Shown here in pieces: positions 9,192-17,005 of a stretch of DNA of 64,000 nucleotides. Source of the stretch: Paenibacillus eucommiae. Lineage in GTDB: Bacteria > Bacillota > Bacilli > Paenibacillales > NBRC-103111. The stretch spans positions 558,001 through 622,000 of the forward strand of contig NZ_JAGGLB010000002.1 in the NCBI RefSeq assembly GCF_017874215.1, written 5' to 3'. The first letter of the stretch is position 1, and each line of letters opens with the position of its first letter. The notes below the pieces were generated by a model. That model had not been told where the DNA came from, ran no database searches, and saw only the letters and a list, made by a program, of their open reading frames with translations. A program made the translations under genes and the position numbers.

Positions 9192-9953
9192 TTAATGCAT
9201 CACCCAACCGCCATCAACATTAAGCGTCTGCCCTGTAATAAAGTCACTATCCGACGAGGCAAAAAATACAAAGGCGCCTTCCAGATCAGCGCTGATTTCA
9301 CGGCGGGAGAAACATTGTACACCTGCAAGATACTCATCCACACCGTCGATAACTTCCGTTCCGACCTTTTCAATCTCCGTTTCGGTGTATACAGCCCCTG
9401 GGGTAATACAGTTTACTGTGATGTTCTGCGCTCCTACCTCACGGGCCAAGGCCCGGGTGAAGCCCACTATGGCACCTTTGGATGTCACATAATGAAGGAA
9501 ATTCGCTTGCCCGGTAAAATAAGTGACCGAGGAGACGTTAATGATTTTGCCATAGCCCTGAGCTTCCATCGAAGGAAAAACAGCTTTTGCACACAAAAAC
9601 TGCGATCTCACATTGACTCCCATGATGTAATCCCATTCTTCTGAAGTAATTTCATACCATTTCCTGCGCGGATCCATGGCTGCATTATTCACCAGAATGT
9701 GCACCGTTCCATAGCGGCGAACCGTTTCTTCCACCATGGCATTTACTTCTTCTTCTTTAGATACGTCAGCACCATATGCGAATGCTTCTCCGCCCAGGCT
9801 AACAATCTCATCGACTACCTGCTGGGCAAGCTCTGGATGAGAACGGTAGTTCACGACTACTTTAGCACCTTCCGCGGCATAACGTTTGGCGATGGAAGCC
9901 CCGATGGAGCGGGATGAGCCCGTAATAATAGCAACTTTGTCTTTTAGTCTCAC
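9192..9953 (-). CDS. SDR family oxidoreductase (FabG-like)
   Basis: Classical short-chain dehydrogenase of 253 residues: cofactor motif ITGSSRSIGAS, NNAAM, catalytic Ser in INVSSVTYF, Tyr and Lys in HYVTSKGA, and the closing NVDGGW. A GTG start eight bases after AGGAGG is used. It follows the M81 gene by 12 bases, so both are one operon controlled from the divergent FCD regulator region. The neighbours point to degradation of a small hydroxy acid or sugar acid; fatty acid synthesis is less likely because no fab genes are near. Confidence 0.92.
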   Translation of the reverse strand: MRLKDKVAIITGSSRSIGASIAKRYAAEGAKVVVNYRSHPELAQQVVDEIVSLGGEAFAYGADVSKEEEVNAMVEETVRRYGTVHILVNNAAMDPRRKWYEITSEEWDYIMGVNVRSQFLCAKAVFPSMEAQGYGKIINVSSVTYFTGQANFLHYVTSKGAIVGFTRALAREVGAQNITVNCITPGAVYTETEIEKVGTEVIDGVDEYLAGVQCFSRREISADLEGAFVFFASSDSDFITGQTLNVDGGWVMH

Positions 9954-9965
9954 AATGAATTCCTC

Positions 9966-11456
9966 CTATTTAGCTTGCTTCCAATTAAAATTATCCTCAA
10001 ACGGAAAAAATGGTTTTTGCAGCTTATGAAAAGTTAGAGACGTTAAATTGGCGGTGCTGCTGCCCGGAGTGTCCAATATGTAAATATGCTTGGAAATCCC
10101 CTCATAATCAGCCCGGAATTGATTGGCCGATTTAACAAGCACAATGTCAGCCTGCAAAGGTTCAAGCCCGACAGAACGGTACATCCCCGGATCTCCTGTA
10201 AAAACAGCCATTTCCTTCAGGAGCACAGATATTCGTCCTATTTTCAAAACGACGCAGCGTCCCATGTGGCCTTGTGTATTTTTGGCAACAGTGCCGCCTT
10301 GAAAGTAAAAATTGCCGTCGCCTATTATAGAAACAATTCCCGTAACTGTGAAGGGCTCCCCATAACCTGGACTGAGTGTATGACCTACAGTTAATTCTAC
10401 CTGCTGGCCTACGCCTGCAGCAATAGCTTTATCAACAGCAGGAGCGTCTACCATGGTTAGCAGACAGGAAAGCTGATCTTGAACACCAAGCTCAAGCAGC
10501 TGCCGCAGTACATAATTGCTGTCCCCTGTTGAACCTGCACCCGGACTGTCAGCCGAATCGGAGATAACGAAAGGGCCCTCGCCTTTCTCACGTAAAGCTA
10601 ATTGAACGATGTCTGAAACTTGAACAAGCTTGATATCGAACTCATGCCTTTTATTCCAAAAAAGCTCAGCCAGCCGATCGGCCTCCTGCTCTGCCCTCGC
10701 CTGATCCTCGCCTACTACTACAATGGCAGAGCCCATCTCTTCGATATCCAGCCAAGGCTGCACGGGGTACAGGGAAGTAGCCAGTGAATCGCCGCGCTGT
10801 TCCCCTGCTTCCGCTTCTTTCCATAAATCTGCGAAGGGACCACGCATAGTCTGACTGTTCTCTGCAGGTACGATCATCGGAATTTTACGCAGCGCAATGC
10901 TAGGTTGCTTTTCTTTACTTACAATAGAAAACAGCAATTTCCCGGCAGCATAGCCAGTTTCGATAAAATCAATGTGAGGATAAGTCCGGTAGCCTACAAT
11001 CCCGTTCACCAGACCAACCATCCGCTGCGTTACATTGGCATGCAAATCAAGCGAAATGACGAGCGGGATGTCGCTGCCAATCACTTGCCTGATTTCATGT
11101 ATCAGTTCCCCTTCCACATCATCACAGCCCTCAGCTACCATGGCACCATGCAGGGCAAAATAGACACCGTCACAGCCAATAGCCTGCTTCACCTGCTGCC
11201 TCAGCAGCTCCTTTAATTGTTCAAATGACTGTTTTTCAAAAACACCTGACGAGACTGCCTGGCATAAAAATCCTGGCGTATATGCCGCATTTACTTCAGC
11301 TGCAGCTTGGCGGAAGCCATTGAATTCATTTGAAATAGTGACTTTCTCCAATTCACTGCCCACAAAATAAATATGACTGTAGAAATCGTCCATTGAAGCT
11401 TTTTTCGGACTAAATGTATTGCTTTCCTGAAGAATGCCGCCTACCCATATCCGCAT
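9966..11456 (-). CDS. M81 family metallopeptidase (MlrC-like)
   Basis: Protein of 496 residues in the microcystin-LR degradation protein MlrC / peptidase M81 family. Visible family marks are the N-terminal GGILQESNTFSP, the metal-site segments LDLHANVT and YRTYPHIDFIETG, and SDSADSPGAGSTGDSNYVL. Members are predicted zinc hydrolases; outside the microcystin pathway the substrate is generally unknown, and a small amide is a reasonable guess here. The ATG follows AAGGAGAG. It is divergent from an FCD-type GntR regulator and cotranscribed with the SDR at 9192, so the pair probably degrades one compound sensed by that regulator. Confidence 0.9.
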   Translation of the reverse strand: MRIWVGGILQESNTFSPKKASMDDFYSHIYFVGSELEKVTISNEFNGFRQAAAEVNAAYTPGFLCQAVSSGVFEKQSFEQLKELLRQQVKQAIGCDGVYFALHGAMVAEGCDDVEGELIHEIRQVIGSDIPLVISLDLHANVTQRMVGLVNGIVGYRTYPHIDFIETGYAAGKLLFSIVSKEKQPSIALRKIPMIVPAENSQTMRGPFADLWKEAEAGEQRGDSLATSLYPVQPWLDIEEMGSAIVVVGEDQARAEQEADRLAELFWNKRHEFDIKLVQVSDIVQLALREKGEGPFVISDSADSPGAGSTGDSNYVLRQLLELGVQDQLSCLLTMVDAPAVDKAIAAGVGQQVELTVGHTLSPGYGEPFTVTGIVSIIGDGNFYFQGGTVAKNTQGHMGRCVVLKIGRISVLLKEMAVFTGDPGMYRSVGLEPLQADIVLVKSANQFRADYEGISKHIYILDTPGSSTANLTSLTFHKLQKPFFPFEDNFNWKQAK

Positions 11457-11532
11457 ACTCTTCTCTCCTTCAAAACCAGGTTTAATAACAATACTGAGCT
11501 ATAATGGTTAAAGTATAAAATATAATTGTACG

Positions 11533-11544
11533 ATTGTCTACAAT
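11533..11544. promoter_or_regulatory. Candidate operator of the divergent FCD regulator
   Basis: The inverted repeat ATTGT-CTA-CAAT lies about midway between the M81 and regulator genes. It fits the T-x-GT...AC-x-A operator type of FadR-like GntR proteins and matches the ATTGTCAACAAT copy in front of the second regulator except at one central base. Binding is inferred. Confidence 0.55.
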
Positions 11545-11632
11545 AATAAGTTGTAATGTTTACTTCGTCCTTCTTTTCCGCTAATATAGGTAATAATAGA
11601 AGCAAGTTCAAAATCGGCAAGGAGTATGATGA

Positions 11633-12298
11633 ATGATGAGTGACTTTCGTTTTGAAGAACAAAAGATGACTTCCTTACGCCATAAAATTACTGACGATAT
11701 CCGCAAAGCGATTTTTCAAGGTAAATTAAAGCCCGGAGACCGCCTCCGTGAGGTAGATATGGCCAAACAAATGGGGGTTAGCCGCGGACCGATCCGTGAA
11801 GCCATGCGCATGCTGGAGCAGGAAGGGGTTATCAACTCCCAGCCTTACAAAGAAACGATGGTCGCTGAGATCTCCGCTGAGGAGGTTATGGAAGTACTGG
11901 TTCCCATTCGGCTTACCATTGAACTATTTGCCATTCGCAAAGCACTGCCGAACATCCAAGAGCCTCAGATTGAGCGCCTTACCCAGATCATTGCCGACAT
12001 GAAGGAAGGGGCCGCACAGAAGGATTTGCATAAAATTGTGGATTGCGATCTGGCTTTTCACGAGTATTTGGTCACCCTCTCCAACGTGCCTAACCTGCTT
12101 GGCATCTGGACTACGATCTTCAATCGGATTCGCCTCCACTTTATCGTTCAGGGGCAAACATACGAAGATTTCAACGATCTGTGGCATAACCATGAGCTGC
12201 TTCTCGCCAAAATCAAAGAAGGCAATCTCGCTGAAATTTACGAAGAGCTAACTCGTCATATCGAGGATTTCAATAGTGGCTTTTTAGAGGATAAATAA
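11633..12298 (+). CDS. GntR family transcriptional regulator (FCD domain)
   Basis: DNA-binding regulator of 221 residues. A winged helix at about residues 15-75 contains the GntR signature LKPGDRLREVDMAKQMGVSR and GPIREAMRMLEQEGV. The all-helical FCD ligand domain follows (about 85-215), with the Asp/His residues that bind a metal in this family in CDLAFHEYLV, WHNHELL and LTRHIEDF. FCD regulators sense small organic acids. The gene diverges from the M81-SDR operon, the usual arrangement for a local repressor. The start follows AAGGAG. Paralogous to the regulator at 17006. A repeat element begins within a few bases of its stop codon. Confidence 0.93.
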   Translation: MMSDFRFEEQKMTSLRHKITDDIRKAIFQGKLKPGDRLREVDMAKQMGVSRGPIREAMRMLEQEGVINSQPYKETMVAEISAEEVMEVLVPIRLTIELFAIRKALPNIQEPQIERLTQIIADMKEGAAQKDLHKIVDCDLAFHEYLVTLSNVPNLLGIWTTIFNRIRLHFIVQGQTYEDFNDLWHNHELLLAKIKEGNLAEIYEELTRHIEDFNSGFLEDK

Positions 12299-12302
12299 AA
12301 AA

Positions 12303-12530
12303 AACTTTTTGCGGCGTACTTTGATGTGCGTGTTCGAAACTTAGGAGCGTTACGTGAGGGAAGGGCTGCGGGCTCCAGCCGCTGTTAAAGATTTGTTCCC
12401 TTGAATGGTATAAATGAGGTGGTAGGAACAAATCTTTAAAGGAGGACGCTACTTCCGCCCACAGCCCTTCCCTCTCTTTAGCTACATTCGCACGAATCGT
12501 ACGAACATCAAGCTCAAACGGACTGCAACC
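12303..12530. repeat. Long-hairpin repeat element, copy B
   Basis: An imperfect inverted repeat forms one long hairpin. The inner stem is perfect over 15 bp (12385-12399 TTAAAGATTTGTTCC with 12425-12439) around a 25-base loop. The middle stem pairs 12356-12373 with 12457-12474 at 17 of 18 positions. The outer parts pair TGTTCG with CGAACA and CTTTGATG with CATCAAG. It is closely related to copy D (58978) and to the truncated copy C (46823). No ribosome site with a convincing reading frame is present. It begins five bases after the regulator stop codon and precedes array B. The rest of 12531-12624 is linker with no other feature. Confidence 0.88.
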
Positions 12531-12624
12531 AATTTTCTCCTGATTAGATGAGATTTCCTACTGGGTACAGGCGCTAGGGATGAAGAACGAGCGCAGATGA
12601 GAAGGATCTCGAAGGATCTGCTAC

Positions 12625-12813
12625 TTTAGCGATGTTTTTCATCGTTAAAAGCACGAAGTCGTCTCCACAACTTACTTTAACAATGAAAAACATCGTTAAA
12701 ACTCCTTTTCCCCACCCAGAGAAGCCCTCCGCCCACTTTTAGCGATGAAAATCATCATTAAAGTGACTGATTGACCGCAAACCCTTACTTTAACGATGAA
12801 AAACATCGTTAAG
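12625..12813. repeat. Four-palindrome array B
   Basis: Palindromes at 12625-12649, 12676-12700, 12738-12762 and 12789-12813, with arms close to TTTAACGATG/CATCGTTAAA and five-base loops. Centres are at 12637, 12688, 12750 and 12801, spacings 51, 62 and 51. The linkers are 26, 37 and 26 bases. The first palindrome is inverted in sense (TTTTT loop). It is homologous to array A throughout, but substitutions are concentrated in the linkers, so the palindromes look selected. Unlike a CRISPR, the spacers are shared between loci. Confidence 0.92.
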
Positions 12814-12837
12814 TCAACTTGAATTTTCTTACCTGTT

Positions 12838-12878
12838 AAAAAAAGGCCATCGGGTGTATTCAATCCAATGGCTTTTTT
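12838..12878. terminator. Bidirectional terminator right of array B
   Basis: AAAAAAAGGCCAT pairs with ATGGCTTTTTTT around a 17-base loop, with T-runs on both strands. No gene ends directly next to it, so it may end a transcript that contains the repeat elements. Nothing else was recognised between it and the gene at 13075 except the upstream promoter region of that gene. Confidence 0.7.
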
Positions 12879-13074
12879 TGGTTTACATATGGACAATCCG
12901 TATTAGAAGCACGTTCATTTGTTGATTGTGGGCAACTTATTAACATTTGAAGATCATCAGTAAATGGGTTATATTGGAATTAAATATGCAATATTGCTAG
13001 TAACTATCTAAGAGGCTGCAGACTATACTAATACTCGTTTTATTATTTGAATGAATGGAGGTGTTTAGCTGCAC

Positions 13075-13554
13075 GTGCAAAGAGTATCATTAGCTGTTTT
13101 CACTTTCTGTTTGATCATCATCCTGATTGGCTGTCAAGAAAAACAAGCAAGTGAGGAAATCAGCCCCTATTTTATTAGCGGTAATTTTAGACTTCAGGGG
13201 ATCGAAGGAAGAATAGGAGTTTTAACTGATGGATTTGTCGCTGGTAAAGGAAATAAATATATGTGGCATTTTTGGTTCAATAATGAAGAAGAAATTAACC
13301 GCGAAGATTTTAAAGTTGAGGGCGTTGAACTCAAAACAGGAAAGGTAGAAAAAGTATTAGTAGTGGGATCAGGGACAGATGATCAGGAAACCGTGTGGAA
13401 ATATGAAGGGAAATTAGGCGGGCCTAACAATGGAGCGGATGCTCACATTCCCTCTAGCATAGAAATTCCAACTCCAGGATTGTGGAGGCTGGACGCCTAT
13501 TTGGGTGATGTTTATTTTGGAAGTATTACTATATTGGCCAGGGGAGATTCGTAA
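13075..13554 (+). CDS. Small lipoprotein, DUF4871-like
   Basis: Predicted lipoprotein of 159 residues. A hydrophobic signal peptide ends in LIGC (lipidated Cys near residue 20). The mature part resembles DUF4871 proteins of Bacillus, notably KLGGPNNGADAHIPSS and TPGLWRLDAYLGD; this name is from memory and tentative. The beta-rich sequence suggests an extracellular immunoglobulin-like fold. The GTG start lies 13 bases after GGAGG, unusually far; a CTG two codons upstream would have better spacing. Function unknown. It stands alone and converges with the operon that ends at 13625. Confidence 0.72.
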   Translation: MQRVSLAVFTFCLIIILIGCQEKQASEEISPYFISGNFRLQGIEGRIGVLTDGFVAGKGNKYMWHFWFNNEEEINREDFKVEGVELKTGKVEKVLVVGSGTDDQETVWKYEGKLGGPNNGADAHIPSSIEIPTPGLWRLDAYLGDVYFGSITILARGDS

Positions 13555-13570
13555 AGATTCGTGATCAAGT

Positions 13571-13611
13571 AAAACGTAAAAAGCGTGCGCCGATTGAATA
13601 TCGGCACACGC
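13571..13611 (-). terminator. Terminator of the 13.6-16.8 kb operon
   Basis: On the minus strand GCGTGTGCCGA pairs with TCGGCGCACGC (one wobble) around a seven-base loop and is followed by TTTTTACGTTTTAC, 13 bases after the stop codon at 13625. Confidence 0.85.
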
Positions 13612-13624
13612 CAGCTGCACAAAT

Positions 13625-14785
13625 CTATAAAATTTGTCCGGTACGAGGCTGGAATCCTGAATCTTCCTTGTCATAGAACACCATTTCGCGCACAAGATCT
13701 TTACTGTATTTCGCGAGCTTATTAAGATCAAGGTCAATACCGAATCCAGGCTTGTCGGGAACCGCAATCTTAGCTTGCTTGAATTCTAAAGGATTACTAA
13801 GGATATCTCCTGTCATGAAGTCGAGATGTGTATCATTGGCAAAAGGGAAATTTCTTGACGCAGCAATCAAATGAACGTTACCCAATGTGCCAATCCCGGT
13901 CTCTGCCCAGCTTCCTGTAATACACCAAACGCCAGCCTGTGTGGCTAAATCGGCAATTTGCTTCACTTTCAGCAGTCCCCCAGCTTCGGATGGATACACG
14001 GTAAAGCAAGCACAAGCCCGTTTGTCGATCAAACGCAGCGCATCCTCCAGCGTAGCACAACCTTCATCTGCCGTAATTGGCACATCCACCGCACGGGCAA
14101 CAGCGGCCATGGCCTCCACATCATGATAAGGAGTTGGCTGCTCGACCATTTGCAGGTCATATTTTTCCATTCTGCGAATCGCCCTGACGGCTGTTGGAAC
14201 GCTCCAGTTCTGGTTCGGGTCGATGCGGATCTTGATTTTGGGACCAACGGCTTCACGCACAGCTTTTACACGTTCCACATCCAGATCGACATCTCTGCCC
14301 ACCTTCAGCTTTAATTCGCGGTAACCGCGTGATGTGAAGGCAAGCGCTTCTTCCACGTTTTTCTGCGGTGTATCAATGAAAATGTACCCGGCAAACTCCA
14401 CCTCGGATTTACATTTGCCCCCAAGTAGATTGTAGACCGGTGTATTTAAAATTTTACCACGCAAATCAAGCAGTGCCATCTCCACACCAGCCAAGCCATA
14501 ATAAGCGATTTGTTTCCAATTCACACTGTATTCCTCAAGCTGATGCAGAATCGATTCCAGTTCCATTGGGTCGCGTCCAATCAGGAAGGGTGTAAACTCC
14601 TTTTCCACAACCGCCTGAATCACAGGAATTGTCGGACCTACGGATTCACCGACACCAATTAAGCCTTCGTCCGTTTCAATTTGAACAATGAGGGATGGAG
14701 CACTGTATCGCGTCCCGCCAGACCATTTCTCTCCTTTATGAAAAGGAATTTGAATCGCATGTGTCTTGATTGCTGTTATTTTCAT
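13625..14785 (-). CDS. Enolase-superfamily enzyme (mandelate racemase/muconate lactonizing type)
   Basis: Protein of 386 residues with an N-terminal capping domain and a C-terminal barrel. The first catalytic lysine pair is in LKLKVG (about residue 162). Metal ligands are in RIDPNQNW, MVEQPTP and TADEGC. At the end of the sixth strand, where muconate-lactonizing and epimerase-type enzymes usually have a second lysine, the sequence reads VYPSEAGG, so the second acid/base is not obvious. Such enzymes dehydrate, epimerise or cycloisomerise carboxylic acids; sugar acid dehydration would fit the neighbours. It lies 64 bases after the dehydrogenase gene on the same strand. Start behind GGAGG. Confidence 0.9.
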   Translation of the reverse strand: MKITAIKTHAIQIPFHKGEKWSGGTRYSAPSLIVQIETDEGLIGVGESVGPTIPVIQAVVEKEFTPFLIGRDPMELESILHQLEEYSVNWKQIAYYGLAGVEMALLDLRGKILNTPVYNLLGGKCKSEVEFAGYIFIDTPQKNVEEALAFTSRGYRELKLKVGRDVDLDVERVKAVREAVGPKIKIRIDPNQNWSVPTAVRAIRRMEKYDLQMVEQPTPYHDVEAMAAVARAVDVPITADEGCATLEDALRLIDKRACACFTVYPSEAGGLLKVKQIADLATQAGVWCITGSWAETGIGTLGNVHLIAASRNFPFANDTHLDFMTGDILSNPLEFKQAKIAVPDKPGFGIDLDLNKLAKYSKDLVREMVFYDKEDSGFQPRTGQIL

Positions 14786-14849
14786 CGTATTTCCTCCAAT
14801 TGTATGATTGTAAGATATGATATAAGTTAGAGAAGCTATTGTCTTTTTT

Positions 14850-15926
14850 TTACACCGTAACTATAATCTTCACCGTTTCCGCAGGTTCATTTCTCGCAAG
14901 AGAAATTGCCTGGTCCAGCTGATCAAAAGTAAATGTCTGCGTAATCAACGGCTTGACCCGTACTCCGCCGTCTGCCTGCAGCTGAACTACACGCTGCCAA
15001 ACGTCAGGGGCGTTAGTCGTCCCAATCAGCCGCAGCTCCTTCAAAACGATTTGCTGAATGTCAACCGGCACCGGATTCGCCGGCAGCCCGAACAACATCA
15101 GCTGCCCTCCCTTGCGGAGAAGACGTATGGCAAGTGCAATCGAAGCTTCATTGCCCGCAGCGTCAATCACAATATCGCAGCTTTCCTCCAGCTCCAGCTT
15201 CTGCTCTTGCAGCTCTTCCTCCAGCTCTTGCTTCTGCATCTGCCCCGGCTCCGACCTCTGCTTCTGCGCCTCATCCGCAAAAATCGTAACGTCCGCTCCC
15301 AGCTCCTTGCCCAGACGCAGCCTGCTTTCCTGCCTTCCAATCAAAGTCAGTTTGCTGATTCCTGATGCCTTCAATAACTGCAGGAAGTACAGGCCAGTCG
15401 GACCGTCGCCAATGACGGCTGCATGCATTCCCAAGCGGATATCCAGCTTATCGATCCCGCCCAGGCAGCAGTGCAGCGTTTCGGCTTGCGTCGCTTCTTC
15501 GAAAGTAACTTCGTCTGCGATCCTGTACAAATTGTCAGCTGGCACATGGAGAAATTGCTGCCAGCCACCCGGAATGTGCAGACCGATTTCCACTCCCTCC
15601 GGGCAGCGGTGCTTGCTGCCGGATAAGCACTCCATGCAAACGCCGCAGCCGATCAGCGGATCTATGCACACGCGTGTGCCTGGCACCCAGCCGGCTACAT
15701 CCTTACCGACTCGTTCCACAACACCCGAAAGCTCATGACCAAGCGGCTGCGGCGGACTGCCAAAGGGAAAGTGACCATCCATAATATGTAGATCTGTTCC
15801 GCAGATACCAATAGCTTTAATGCGCACCTCGACCTTTCCGGCTCCGGGCTCATCACGTTGAACCTCTCTGGACTCTACTTTATCGAGACCCGTCCACTCC
15901 CATATTTGCTGTGTGCTATGAGACAT
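14850..15926 (-). CDS. Zinc-dependent medium-chain alcohol dehydrogenase
   Basis: MDR-family dehydrogenase of 358 residues. The catalytic zinc region GICGTDLHIMDGHFP and the GHELSG motif are present, followed by the four structural zinc cysteines in CGVCMECLSGSKHRC. The Rossmann fold follows (VIGDGPTGLYFLQLL). An unusual Gln/Glu-rich insert (QKQELEEELQEQKLELEE), encoded at about 15181-15275 by short CTC/CAG/CTT-rich repeats, lies after the second cofactor strand; it looks like repeat expansion in a surface loop. It probably oxidises a sugar or polyol such as an L-galactonate or threonine-type substrate, but the substrate is not determined. Start behind AAGGAGGG. Confidence 0.9.
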   Translation of the reverse strand: MSHSTQQIWEWTGLDKVESREVQRDEPGAGKVEVRIKAIGICGTDLHIMDGHFPFGSPPQPLGHELSGVVERVGKDVAGWVPGTRVCIDPLIGCGVCMECLSGSKHRCPEGVEIGLHIPGGWQQFLHVPADNLYRIADEVTFEEATQAETLHCCLGGIDKLDIRLGMHAAVIGDGPTGLYFLQLLKASGISKLTLIGRQESRLRLGKELGADVTIFADEAQKQRSEPGQMQKQELEEELQEQKLELEESCDIVIDAAGNEASIALAIRLLRKGGQLMLFGLPANPVPVDIQQIVLKELRLIGTTNAPDVWQRVVQLQADGGVRVKPLITQTFTFDQLDQAISLARNEPAETVKIIVTV

Positions 15927-16081
15927 GTGAACCCTCCTTTCCAGTCATGCCAAAAACCAATTTTCAAGCGAAAATCTCGTGTTAAAATTTCTTGGAAATT
16001 TCGAATGAAGTTTCGTATGAAGTTTTGAATGATTTTCGAATGAATTTTCTATTTAATGTTTCCTGCACTTATCCCTTAAGC

Positions 16082-16783
16082 CTAAGGAAGAAGATGTGGG
16101 CCTCCAGTTACCGGATACATTGGAAGACTGCGGAAAGCTTCTGCATACTTGGCGCCGATTGCCATTCCTCTCATCGCTGCAGGTCTGGCGAGAAACTCAA
16201 TATAATCCATGCCATACACATGCTTGAGCCAAATGTCCTGGCTTTCATGACATTTCAGCATTTCACTTCGTTTATCGAATGTATCGCTAATATCCACATA
16301 AACCTCTGGATCAAAACCGATTGAACCAATGTTATCCATAATAAAAACATGTGGAATTTTACTCATAGGCGGGTATTCAGTTTCAATTAATGGAACTGTA
16401 ACAGGGATTCGGCAATCGATAGCAATTTCCCCAGCGATCCGATGGTCGGGATGATAATCGGTTGATCCATGGACAATCATGAAATCCGGATTTGCCTTAC
16501 GAATCGCATTGATAAAGGCAAGCCGGGTTTCCCGGTCATGAAATAAGAATTCATCATCAAATCCCATCCAAATCAGATCCGCGCCTATAAGTGCAGCAGA
16601 TCTTTCTGCCTCTTTTTTGCGGATAGCAGCAATTTCCTCTTTACTTAAAGTCGGCGAGCCCACATTGCCATTCGTAGCAATCATCATCGTTACTTGATCG
16701 CCTCTTGCCGCACATTTTGCCAGCGTTCCTCCGCACAGTCCTTCAATGTCATCCGGATGCGCCCCAATTGCCAGTACTCTCAT
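16082..16783 (-). CDS. PIG-L family deacetylase
   Basis: LmbE/PIG-L zinc hydrolase of 233 residues. The metal motif AHPDD is at the N-terminus (AIGAHPDDIEGLCGG) and the third ligand is in DYHPDHR. These enzymes remove N-acetyl groups from amino-sugar conjugates. The ATG at 16783 was chosen because TTAGGAGG precedes it and the chain then begins in the first beta strand, as usual; the open frame continues to 16828. It heads the operon with the dehydrogenase and enolase-type genes and is divergent from an FCD regulator, so an acetylated sugar derivative is a plausible substrate. Confidence 0.92.
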   Translation of the reverse strand: MRVLAIGAHPDDIEGLCGGTLAKCAARGDQVTMMIATNGNVGSPTLSKEEIAAIRKKEAERSAALIGADLIWMGFDDEFLFHDRETRLAFINAIRKANPDFMIVHGSTDYHPDHRIAGEIAIDCRIPVTVPLIETEYPPMSKIPHVFIMDNIGSIGFDPEVYVDISDTFDKRSEMLKCHESQDIWLKHVYGMDYIEFLARPAAMRGMAIGAKYAEAFRSLPMYPVTGGPHLLP

Positions 16784-16879
16784 ATCGTTCCTCCTAAAAG
16801 TTTTGCTGGATAATAGTCTCTTCTGCATTTTTTGAATATTATTAATAAACTTCCTAATCTCATTAAATACCGATATTTA

Positions 16880-16961
16880 AATATTGTCAACAATATTTAT
16901 TTAAAAATATTTCCGTTGTTATTTCAATATTGTTGACAAAATCACCTCATCCCGCTAAGGT
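16880..16961 (+). promoter_or_regulatory. Promoter and paired operators in front of the second FCD regulator
   Basis: A palindrome AATATTGTCAACAATATT lies at 16880-16897. The same core TTGTCAACAA recurs in inverted orientation at 16931-16940, inside AATATTGTTGACAAAAT. That second copy overlaps the -35 hexamer TTGACA (16933-16938), which is 17 bases from TAAGGT (16956-16961). Autorepression of the regulator and control of the divergent deacetylase operon are the natural reading; binding is inferred. Confidence 0.7.
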
Positions 16962-17005
16962 AAAATGACAACGATCTTTTTTCTCAAATACGGAGGGCAG
17001 TTTCT

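Noticed and set aside
12303..12530. Hairpin element as an ordinary terminator of the GntR gene
   Set aside because: The structure is over 200 bases long, recurs at unrelated loci with related sequence and has no T-run after the stem; a repeat element explains it better.
12696..12896. Open frame on the minus strand across array B
   Set aside because: It runs through palindromes and a terminator, has no ribosome site and no counterpart in array A.
15058..15738. Long plus-strand frame (226 codons) opposite the alcohol dehydrogenase
   Set aside because: It is antisense to a clear enzyme gene; its Ser/Cys/Leu-rich composition mirrors the repeat-rich Gln/Glu codons.
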